This document shows positions 1 through 5,182 of a DNA stretch of 5,182 bases, piece by piece. Within the stretch, counting starts at the first letter, position 1. Every line of letters begins with the position of its first letter. Source of the DNA: Candidatus Bathyarchaeota archaeon (GTDB taxonomy: Archaea; Thermoproteota; Bathyarchaeia; TCS64); contig PBSW01000013.1 in the NCBI GenBank assembly GCA_002726865.1, positions 1-5,182 on the forward strand, given 5' to 3'. Below the pieces are notes generated by a model. It saw only the letters and a program-made list of their open reading frames with translations. It was not told where the DNA came from and did no database searches. The position numbers were made by a program, and so were the translations under genes.

Positions 1-1243
1 GTCCTGATGATTCTGATACGAAGACAGACCAGTCGACGATGCGAAAGAAACTAATCTTCTTCTGAAGGGCTTGAGCATATATTAGTGTAAGCGAACCATT
101 TGCGTTCTCGAGGTGATATCCTTCTGCTTCGAGCTCTTTGATGCTTTTCAGGATCTTCAATACCGCTGGATCGCTACGAGATAACTTGAACCCAAGTTCA
201 CTCCCCAGCGTATGTACGCTGGCGCGACCGGCTTGAGAAGATACAGGTACACGACGCGTATTTCCAAAGATGGTTGGAGACGCAAATTCGTAAGCCTCCG
301 GCGTCTTGCCTACTGCATGGCCATGAATTCCCCCCTTGTGAGCGAAAGCAGAAACGCCCACAAAAGGGTCATGTTCATCTTGTTTCATATTTGCCACCTC
401 AGCAACAAAACGCGCCAGTCGTGTAAGCTTGGATATATCCACACCAGTATTCACACCCATTAACGCCAGATTGGACGCAATCTGTATCAGGTCAGCATTT
501 CCGCACCGTTCACCAATGCCATTTATAGTTCCCTGAGCATGTGTTGCTCCTGCACCGACAGCGAATAATGAGTTTGCAACAGCTAGTCCGCGATCGTTGT
601 GCGCATGAATACCCAGGGGAAGAGAGGTCTGCGAACTTACTTCGGATATTATGTGATAGATCTCATTCGGAAGTGAACCACCACGTGTATCGCACAGAAC
701 CAGCTCCTCAGCTCCGGCCTGTTCCGCCATAGAAATGGTGGACATGGAATATGATCTATCGGCCTTGAATCCGTCGAAAAAATGTTCAGCGTCATATATT
801 ACGTGGCGTCCTTTCTCCTTCAGAAATTGCACTGATTCCCTAATCATCCGAAGGTTTTCTTCGCGGCTAACCTCCAGCACCCTATCAACCTGGAAGGTCC
901 AGGATTTTCCAAATAGAGTAACATAGTCTGTATTCGCCTTTATTAGTGCCCGAAGATTCTCGTCCTTGTCTGGGGAAATCCCAACTCTGCGCGTCATCCC
1001 GAAAGCTGAGACCTTTGCCTTCAAGGAATCCCTCTTGACCAGGTCGAAATATCGTCCTTCAGAAAGATTTGTTGGATTTGGCCATCCCCCTTCAATATAA
1101 TCAACTCCCACTGCATCTAATTGCCTAGAGATCTTGAGCTTGTCATTCAGAGAGAAGTTGATCCCGACCCCTTGATTTCCGTCGCGAAGGGTAGTATCAT
1201 AGATGCGTACTCTTGGGGGAAGAGATTCGATGGGAAATGACAT
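1..1243 (-). CDS. cimA: Citramalate synthase, partial (C-terminus beyond window edge)
   Basis: This enzyme condenses pyruvate with acetyl-CoA to (R)-citramalate, the first step of the threonine-independent route to isoleucine; it should be cytosolic. The 414 codons read from the minus strand have no stop or frameshift. The TIM-barrel HMGL-like domain starts with YDTTLRDG (residues 15-22), carrying the catalytic Arg20 and metal-ligand Asp21. YIEGGWP (49-55), YDAEHFFDG (150-158), the metal-binding HAHND (213-217), NGIGERCGNA (241-250) and FAHKGGIH (300-307) follow. YIEGGWP, YDAEHFFDG and the IKELEAEGY stretch (368-376) point to the CimA group of the TIGR00977 type rather than LeuA or homocitrate synthase. 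The reading runs into the start of the C-terminal regulatory domain (FFRIVDW, 399-405). About 115 residues appear to be missing if it has the usual length near 530. ATG at 1243 is preferred: AAAGG lies about eight bases upstream and the start fits the family. An in-frame GTG 36 bases upstream is possible but less likely. Confidence 0.93.
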   Translation of the reverse strand, partial: MSFPIESLPPRVRIYDTTLRDGNQGVGINFSLNDKLKISRQLDAVGVDYIEGGWPNPTNLSEGRYFDLVKRDSLKAKVSAFGMTRRVGISPDKDENLRALIKANTDYVTLFGKSWTFQVDRVLEVSREENLRMIRESVQFLKEKGRHVIYDAEHFFDGFKADRSYSMSTISMAEQAGAEELVLCDTRGGSLPNEIYHIISEVSSQTSLPLGIHAHNDRGLAVANSLFAVGAGATHAQGTINGIGERCGNADLIQIASNLALMGVNTGVDISKLTRLARFVAEVANMKQDEHDPFVGVSAFAHKGGIHGHAVGKTPEAYEFASPTIFGNTRRVPVSSQAGRASVHTLGSELGFKLSRSDPAVLKILKSIKELEAEGYHLENANGSLTLIYAQALQKKISFFRIVDWSVFVSESSG

Positions 1244-1308
1244 CGATCTACCTTTCTTTACATTAGCTGATAAATGGAACACCCATGATAGATCTTACTA
1301 GAAAGAAT

Positions 1309-1338
1309 GAAAAGTGCAATAAAAACTTGCACATTTTC
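1309..1338. repeat. Inverted repeat, possible operator upstream of cimA
   Basis: The arms GAAAAGTGCAA (1309-1319) and TTGCACATTTTC (1327-1338) are reverse complements except for one extra A in the right arm. A 7-base AT-rich spacer separates them. The core is GTGCAA/TTGCAC, and a further GTGCAC palindrome occurs at 1371-1376. The repeat lies 66-95 bases upstream of the cimA start, between the divergent promoters, which suits a dimeric regulator. It lacks a GC-rich stem followed by a T-run on either strand, so a terminator is less likely. The regulator is unknown and the role is inferred. Confidence 0.4.
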
Positions 1339-1451
1339 AGCGATTCGATGTGAAGGCGAGTAAAGAAGATGTGCACTATTGGTTTAACGAACAGGTCAAT
1401 GCCAAAGCAATTTCAACTGAAAGAAAGACCATGAAATAAGTCAATCGCATA

Positions 1452-1493
1452 GTGGTTTCAGAGGTAATTGAACCAACGGTCAAGAGAAACCGC
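1452..1493. repeat. Nested inverted repeat capable of forming a hairpin
   Basis: An outer stem pairs 1452-1459 (GTGGTTTC) with 1486-1493 (GAAACCGC): eight pairs, one of them G-U if transcribed. Inside it, TTGAACC (1468-1474) pairs with GGTCAA (1478-1483), with one bulged A and a three-base AAC loop. The element ends about 27 bases upstream of the TATA element of the racemase-family gene. It is therefore outside that gene's predicted transcript, and a DNA-level operator is as likely as an RNA structure. Confidence 0.35.
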
Positions 1494-1518
1494 GTTTATC
1501 ACTACATATCAGGATCGG

Positions 1519-1527
1519 ATATAAATT
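1519..1527 (+). promoter_or_regulatory. TATA box of the racemase-family gene
   Basis: The string ATATAAATT at 1519-1527 is a near-ideal archaeal TATA element. It is centred about 35 bases upstream of the ATG at 1558. With the usual 25-base spacing, transcription would start near 1548 and leave a leader of about ten bases. A GGGG tract at 1542-1545 would then lie at or just upstream of the transcript start, so it is unlikely to act as a ribosome binding site. No clear BRE is recognised upstream. Confidence 0.6.
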
Positions 1528-1557
1528 GCCCCAATCTTAAAGGGGATTTAGATTTCG

Positions 1558-2283
1558 ATGTATGGTTGGCGAGCAAGACTAGGATTTGTTCTGGCTTCTT
1601 CTAATGGCATAGTAGAAGCAGAATCTATGAAGATGGTTCCTGATGGAGTGTCATGTCATTTCACTCGTGTACTCTATAAAGAGATAACCAAAGAAGGTGC
1701 TCTCGGAATAGTTCAGGCCACTGAAGAAGCAGGTCGACTACTGGCAGGTGGAACCAATGCTGTCGGAGTCGACGTTGTGTCACTTACTCATTCAGAAGCT
1801 AGCATGGCTCGTGGGCCTCATGGCGACAAGGAGATCATAAAACTTATCGAGAAGGCAACCGGTGTCAAGGCAACAACTACTGCAACTGGCATCGTTTCGG
1901 CGTTAAAGAAACTCAAGGTCAAATGTGTGGCCGGATTTGTTCCCCATGTACGCACTGAGATGTATGCGCAAGCAAAAGAATTCCTCGAAGGAAACGGTTT
2001 CAAAGTCGTAGGTGTGAAAGGTGGTCCCTTTACGACCGCTCAAGACGTGGCCCGGCAGCCCCCGGAGGTAGCCTATAGGTTGATCAAGGCAGCAGATAAT
2101 CCGAAAGCCGATGCCATCGTCACCGGCGTCTTGAACTTGCGCACTGTCGAAATTGTGGAAGCACTGGAAAGAGATCTAGGCAAGCCAGTCATTGCTGGCT
2201 GTCAATCCACTGTCTGGTCAGCACTTAGGACTGCAGGAATAGAAGAATCTATTCCAGGATTTGGCAGACTCTTACAAGTCTAA
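1558..2283 (+). CDS. Asp/Glu racemase superfamily protein, maleate isomerase/arylmalonate decarboxylase-like, both catalytic Cys absent
   Basis: The 241-residue product has the usual length for this branch. Family marks are the N-terminal YGWRARLGFVLASSN (2-16), ATGVKATTTATGIVSAL (100-116), the DAIVTG strand (185-190), ALERDLGKPVI (202-212), the WSALRTAGI helix (220-228) and the PGFGRLL tail (233-239). Relatives isomerise maleate to fumarate, racemise amino acids or hydantoins, or decarboxylate arylmalonates, using one or two cysteines facing each other across the cleft. Recalling the Bordetella arylmalonate decarboxylase, I align its Gly74 region with T77-H78-S79 here, its Cys188 with Val191 and its Tyr126 with His130. 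The only cysteines are C33, C123 and C215, none at those places. A cysteine-based racemase or isomerase reaction therefore looks unlikely; the protein may use other residues or bind without catalysis. The ATG at 1558 fits the family N-terminus and the TATA spacing. It is transcribed alone and overlaps the stop of the convergent GlcG-like gene. Confidence 0.85.
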   Translation: MYGWRARLGFVLASSNGIVEAESMKMVPDGVSCHFTRVLYKEITKEGALGIVQATEEAGRLLAGGTNAVGVDVVSLTHSEASMARGPHGDKEIIKLIEKATGVKATTTATGIVSALKKLKVKCVAGFVPHVRTEMYAQAKEFLEGNGFKVVGVKGGPFTTAQDVARQPPEVAYRLIKAADNPKADAIVTGVLNLRTVEIVEALERDLGKPVIAGCQSTVWSALRTAGIEESIPGFGRLLQV

Positions 2284-2672
2284 GTATTTACCACGGCTTC
2301 GGCGCATTCCTTATCCTGTTGGCCCGTTCCTCCGCTCACTCCAATAGCGCCGATTACCTTATCATTCTCCAGAATCGGAACGCCACCTTCAATGAAAACA
2401 AACTTTCCCTGTCCCACAAAACTAGTCACAAATCCCTGCCTGTCCTTGAACCGCTTTTGGAGTGCATCAGTTGTTGTACGGAAGCCTGCTGAAGTGTAAG
2501 CCTTACCTATAGCCAACATCGGTGTGTGCCATCGTCCCCCGTCCATTCTCTCAAAGGCAACCAAGTGGCCTCCATCATCGACAACAGCAATAGACATAAT
2601 CACGTCCATCTCCTTCGACTTGGCTTTCGCCTTCGCAATGAGTTTTTCAGCTAGTTCAAGTGTAAGAGACAT
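2280..2672 (-). CDS. GlcG/HbpS family (DUF336) protein
   Basis: The 130-residue product is a complete single-domain GlcG/HbpS (PF03928) protein of normal length. Typical marks, numbered from the start chosen here, are the helix LELAEKLIAKAKAKSKE (5-21), VVDDGGHLVAFERMDG (30-45), IGKAYTSAGF (55-64), GGVPIL (96-101) and VIGAIGVSGGTGQQDKE (106-122). Members such as Streptomyces HbpS bind heme or iron. Others are uncharacterised accessory proteins encoded near glycolate, diol or heterocycle catabolism genes. No signal peptide or membrane segment is visible, so it should be cytosolic. An upstream in-frame ATG at 2696 would add eight residues. I prefer 2672 because the product then begins MSLTLELA, as in relatives, and because the TATA-like element near 2704-2709 would start the transcript near 2681, downstream of 2696. 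The gene diverges from the molybdenum hydroxylase gene. A heme, iron or cofactor-related role is inference. Confidence 0.88.
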   Translation of the reverse strand: MSLTLELAEKLIAKAKAKSKEMDVIMSIAVVDDGGHLVAFERMDGGRWHTPMLAIGKAYTSAGFRTTTDALQKRFKDRQGFVTSFVGQGKFVFIEGGVPILENDKVIGAIGVSGGTGQQDKECAEAVVNT

Positions 2673-2698
2673 TCTATTTCGAGATGTCGAATACATTT

Positions 2699-2739
2699 AG
2701 GTTGATATAGGTTGCGTTTCGTAGCTGATCATATCACCT
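2699..2739. repeat. Inverted repeat overlapping the GlcG-like gene promoter
   Basis: AGGTTGATAT (2699-2708) and ATATCACCT (2731-2739) are inverted copies apart from one extra T in the left arm. The left arm covers the TATA-like element of the minus-strand GlcG-like gene. A repressor bound here could block that promoter and also affect the divergent molybdenum hydroxylase gene. A smaller palindrome, TCGTACACGA, follows at 2751-2760. The sites are short and could be chance. Confidence 0.3.
2703..2710 (-). promoter_or_regulatory. TATA box of the GlcG-like gene
   Basis: Read on the minus strand, CTATATCA is a TATA-like element centred about 35 bases upstream of the ATG at 2672. This is the same spacing as for the racemase-family gene. 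It predicts a transcript start near 2681, hence a leader of about nine bases, and argues against the alternative ATG at 2696. Confidence 0.5.
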
Positions 2740-2770
2740 AACAAGTAACGTCGTACACGAAGAGTCTAGG

Positions 2771-2799
2771 CATTAATTCTAGCCCAATCTTTTTTAATT
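2771..2799 (+). promoter_or_regulatory. Candidate TATA region of the molybdenum hydroxylase gene
   Basis: Two AT-rich elements precede the gene. CATTAATT at 2771-2778 would place a transcript start near the GTG at 2800. TTTTTTAATT at 2790-2799 would place it near the ATG at 2821. Either gives an essentially leaderless mRNA, and no Shine-Dalgarno sequence is visible before either codon. The start codon and the promoter are therefore linked choices. Confidence 0.4.
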
Positions 2800-5181
2800 G
2801 TGTCTAAAAGTAGAATTCTCATGCTGGTTCGACCGAAGTTAGAAGAAGAATATACCATACTTGGGAAGCCCATTCATAGACTAGATGCCCTTGACAAAGT
2901 CACTGGCAAGGCTGTCTACACATATGACTTCGAACAACCAAGGATGCTCGAAGGAAAAGTATTGCGAAGTCCCTATCCTCATGCCAAGATTATGGAAATA
3001 GATACGAGCAAAGCAGAGGCCTTGTCAGGCGTTCGCGCCGTAATAACCAGCAAAGACACAGGAGGAGCACTATATGGCGCCACGGTAGCTGATACCCCAA
3101 TTCTTGCGGGGGAGCGAGTCAGGTACGTTGGAGAACCTGTCGCTGCAGTCGCCGCAGATACTAGAGATATTGCTGAGGAAGCTCTTGAACTGATCGATGT
3201 CAAGTATGAAGAGCTTCCTACACTACTAGATCCCGAGAAGGCCCTACTTCCTGATCAATCAACTATCCTTCACCCAGACATCGCAAAGTACGAAAGGACG
3301 ACATGGAAGGCCGTCCCTTATGATCCTTCCAAGCCGAATATCTGTGCTACTTTCAAAATCGTCAAAGGTGATGTTGAAGCAGCCTTCGAACAATGCGATG
3401 TTGTTATTGAGAACAAGTATACGACACAGATGGTCCATCATTTCTACACTGAACCGAATTCCACTGTTGCTAGATTCGAATCCGACAAAACTTTGACTGT
3501 CTGGAGCTCGACCCAGTCTGCTTACAGGACCAGACACGAAATAAGCGGGGCTATGAAAATGCCCGCTAATAAAATACGGGTAATTGTCCCACCTGTCGGA
3601 GGAGGATTCGGAAACAAGGCGGCCATCTACGTTGAAGCAATCACGGCGCATCTTGCGAAAAAGTCAGGCCGGCCGGTGAGGATTCAAATGACACGTGAAG
3701 AGGCTATGACTGCCACTACAGTTAGACATCCCTTCATAGTGCGTTGCAAGCATGGAGCCAAGAAAGATGGCACTATAATGGCCGTGAAGATGGAGGTTAT
3801 ACTAGACGGCGGAGCTTATTCTGGTGGACCCGGTATCTTCGTGACGCGACAATGTCCTCTAGGCGCGGTGAGCGTCTACAATATCCCCAACGTGTTCGTA
3901 AACTCCGTGAGATCATACACTAACAAAGTGCCCGGTGGAGGCTTTCGAGGCTTTGGCGATGCACAAGTCTCATGGGCTATCGAATGTCAGATGGATCTGC
4001 TTGCTGAGAAATTGGGGATCGATGCTGTTGAGCTGAGGCTAAAGAACTTCTTAAACGAGGGAGATAAGAATGCCATAGGAGAAACTGCAAAAGGTGTAGC
4101 AAACCGGCGCTCACTAGAAGCTGTACTCCAATCGGTATCTAAGTCGAAGGAACAATCCCTCTCCGATGATAGTGTCTGGAAGAAAGGACATGGAATAGCA
4201 GTTGTAGCAAAGTACAGTCTAGCCAGAACGGTCTCGACTGCGTTTGTTAGACTCCTCGAAGATACAAGCTTGGAACTATGGACAAGCGCAACTGAGATTG
4301 GGACGGGAACACATACAGTCCTTGCTCAAATAGTAGCTGAAGAATTTCGAACCTCTATAGATAATGTTCGCGTCATGAATGTAGACAGCCAATTCACTCC
4401 TATGGATGAAGGGGCATTTTCGAGCCGCCAGACCTATAACGCAGGAAACGCAGTCAAACTAGCTTGTCTCGACCTAAAGAAGGAAATATTTGAGCGCGCT
4501 GCGAAGAAGCTCAACGCCTCGCCGAATGCCTTGACTCTCAATGATGGACTAATCCATGTGGAAGATGATATGACGCAGAATATGAAGCTTCAAGATCTAT
4601 TCACTTCAGGCAAGACGCGATTTGGAGCATTCCTAGAGGAAGGAGGAGCATTAATAGGAAAGGCGACCTTCTATCAAGATTCTGGAGAGCTCAACATCGA
4701 GACAGGACAGTGTACCACTGACCGGTTTGTAGCGTTCTATGAATATGCCACGGCAAATGTTGATCTAGAAGTAAACACAGAAACGGGACATGTAAAGATC
4801 ATCGAGTTTACAGCTGCTACCGATGTTGGTAAGGCGTTAAATCCGAAGACCGTTGAGGGACAGATCGAAGGCGCAATCGCAATGGGATTGGGCGCTACAT
4901 TATCTGAAGAGCTGGTCTTGGAGAACGGAAAGCCAGTGAACGCGGATCTAAAGGACTACAAGGCACCTTATGGTCTTGATGCCCCCAAGCTGAAACCCAT
5001 TATCCTAGAAACGGCATACAAAGGTGGACCGTTCGGAGCGAAGGGGTGTGGAGAAGCTGCAATTGTTGGTGTTGCCCCCGCGATCGCCAATGCAATAGCC
5101 GATGCCGTCGGCGTCAGGATCAAAGACCTTCCAATAACTCCTGAAAGAGTTCGCAAGGCGCTCGAAGAGAAATCGAAGTAA
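2800..5181 (+). CDS. Xanthine dehydrogenase family, molybdenum-cofactor-binding (large) subunit
   Basis: This is the catalytic subunit of a molybdenum hydroxylase that oxidises an aldehyde, N-heterocycle or similar substrate with water as oxygen donor. At 793 residues it has the usual length for a separate large subunit. The N-terminal a/b hammerhead domain spans roughly 20-145 (KPIHRLDALDKVTGKAVY, RVRYVGEPVAAVAAD). Cofactor-domain motifs are SSTQS (236-240), PPVGGGFGNK (264-273), RHPF (309-312), DGGAY (336-340), FRGFG (382-386), GTGTHT (501-506), DVGKALNP (675-682), GQIEGAIAMGLG (687-698) and GAKGCGE (746-752), with Glu752 the expected catalytic base. It lacks the AYRCSFR loop of form I CO dehydrogenase. 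Ala274 stands where bovine xanthine oxidase has substrate-binding Glu802, so neither CO nor purines is the obvious substrate. No 2Fe-2S or FAD domain is fused; separate partner subunits are expected but not in the window. No signal peptide is visible. GTG at 2800 gives the longest frame; ATG at 2821 would remove seven non-conserved residues. Confidence 0.93.
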   Translation: MSKSRILMLVRPKLEEEYTILGKPIHRLDALDKVTGKAVYTYDFEQPRMLEGKVLRSPYPHAKIMEIDTSKAEALSGVRAVITSKDTGGALYGATVADTPILAGERVRYVGEPVAAVAADTRDIAEEALELIDVKYEELPTLLDPEKALLPDQSTILHPDIAKYERTTWKAVPYDPSKPNICATFKIVKGDVEAAFEQCDVVIENKYTTQMVHHFYTEPNSTVARFESDKTLTVWSSTQSAYRTRHEISGAMKMPANKIRVIVPPVGGGFGNKAAIYVEAITAHLAKKSGRPVRIQMTREEAMTATTVRHPFIVRCKHGAKKDGTIMAVKMEVILDGGAYSGGPGIFVTRQCPLGAVSVYNIPNVFVNSVRSYTNKVPGGGFRGFGDAQVSWAIECQMDLLAEKLGIDAVELRLKNFLNEGDKNAIGETAKGVANRRSLEAVLQSVSKSKEQSLSDDSVWKKGHGIAVVAKYSLARTVSTAFVRLLEDTSLELWTSATEIGTGTHTVLAQIVAEEFRTSIDNVRVMNVDSQFTPMDEGAFSSRQTYNAGNAVKLACLDLKKEIFERAAKKLNASPNALTLNDGLIHVEDDMTQNMKLQDLFTSGKTRFGAFLEEGGALIGKATFYQDSGELNIETGQCTTDRFVAFYEYATANVDLEVNTETGHVKIIEFTAATDVGKALNPKTVEGQIEGAIAMGLGATLSEELVLENGKPVNADLKDYKAPYGLDAPKLKPIILETAYKGGPFGAKGCGEAAIVGVAPAIANAIADAVGVRIKDLPITPERVRKALEEKSK

Positions 5182-5182
5182 G

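Larger units (their letters stand above)
1244..1557. other. Divergent intergenic region between cimA and the racemase-family gene
   Basis: This 314-base stretch separates two genes transcribed away from each other and must hold both promoters. The racemase-side promoter is clear; the cimA side is not. On the minus strand, TTTATC near 1268-1274 would give an almost leaderless cimA transcript. An AT-rich patch near 1319-1326 would give a leader of about 50 bases. The middle of the gap holds two inverted-repeat structures, listed separately. No tRNA, transposon end or convincing protein gene is visible. The longest reading in the middle is a 29-codon GTG-initiated frame at 1350-1439, which I do not support. 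Confidence 0.7.

Noticed and set aside
212..926. Three plus-strand open frames (83, 63 and 63 codons)
   Set aside because: They lie antisense inside the well-supported cimA coding sequence and show no family features.
1350..1439. A 29-codon GTG-started frame between cimA and the racemase-family gene
   Set aside because: It is short, has no recognisable family, TATA element or ribosome binding site at the right distance, and frames of this length arise by chance.
1452..1493. A possible tRNA, prompted by GGTTCAATTACC on the minus strand resembling a T-loop
   Set aside because: The flanking bases do not form a five-pair T stem and no acceptor, D or anticodon arms can be fitted.
3259..3651. A 130-codon minus-strand open frame
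   Set aside because: It lies wholly within the conserved molybdenum hydroxylase gene, is low in recognisable motifs and is best explained as a shadow frame. The same holds for the smaller minus-strand frames at 1818-2003, 2979-3203 and 4968-5156.
2800..5181. Annotation as CO dehydrogenase large subunit (coxL) because of GGGFGNK
   Set aside because: The diagnostic AYRCSFR active-site loop is absent; the equivalent position reads FRGFG.
1..5182. CRISPR arrays, insertion sequences or prophage ends
   Set aside because: I saw no regularly spaced direct repeats, transposase motifs or terminal inverted repeats with target duplications.

Overview
The window reads most naturally as a piece of an archaeal chromosome, possibly of the Thermoproteota/Nitrososphaeria type, though the lineage is a guess. 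The main support is promoter form. Two of the four starts have an AT-rich TATA-like element about 35 bases upstream and no convincing Shine-Dalgarno sequence. That spacing implies very short leaders. No bacterial -35/-10 pairs stand out. Moderate GC content and Lys/Glu-rich proteins fit but prove nothing.

Four protein genes alternate in strand, so none forms an operon with another inside the window. (1) Positions 1-1243, minus: 414 N-terminal codons of a citramalate synthase (CimA, 2-isopropylmalate synthase superfamily), cut by the window edge. (2) Positions 1558-2283, plus: a complete protein of the maleate isomerase/arylmalonate decarboxylase branch of the Asp/Glu racemase superfamily. It appears to lack both catalytic cysteines. 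(3) Positions 2280-2672, minus: a small GlcG/HbpS-family (DUF336) protein that meets gene 2 tail to tail with overlapping stop codons. (4) Positions 2800-5181, plus: a complete molybdenum-cofactor subunit of the xanthine dehydrogenase/aldehyde oxidase/CO dehydrogenase family.

The 314-base gap at 1244-1557 separates divergent genes 1 and 2. It holds a good TATA element for gene 2, a near-perfect inverted repeat at 1309-1338 and a potential nested hairpin at 1452-1493. I see no convincing gene in it. The gap between genes 3 and 4 holds a TATA-like element for gene 3, two candidate elements for gene 4 and small palindromes that could be operators.

Functionally, gene 1 belongs to isoleucine biosynthesis (pyruvate plus acetyl-CoA to citramalate). 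Genes 2-4 resemble parts of catabolic clusters for N-heterocycles or other organic compounds: a molybdenum hydroxylase, a GlcG/HbpS-like accessory protein and a racemase-fold enzyme. That link is inference from family habits, and the substrate cannot be read from the sequence. The iron-sulfur and FAD subunits that gene 4 normally needs are not in the window and may lie just downstream.
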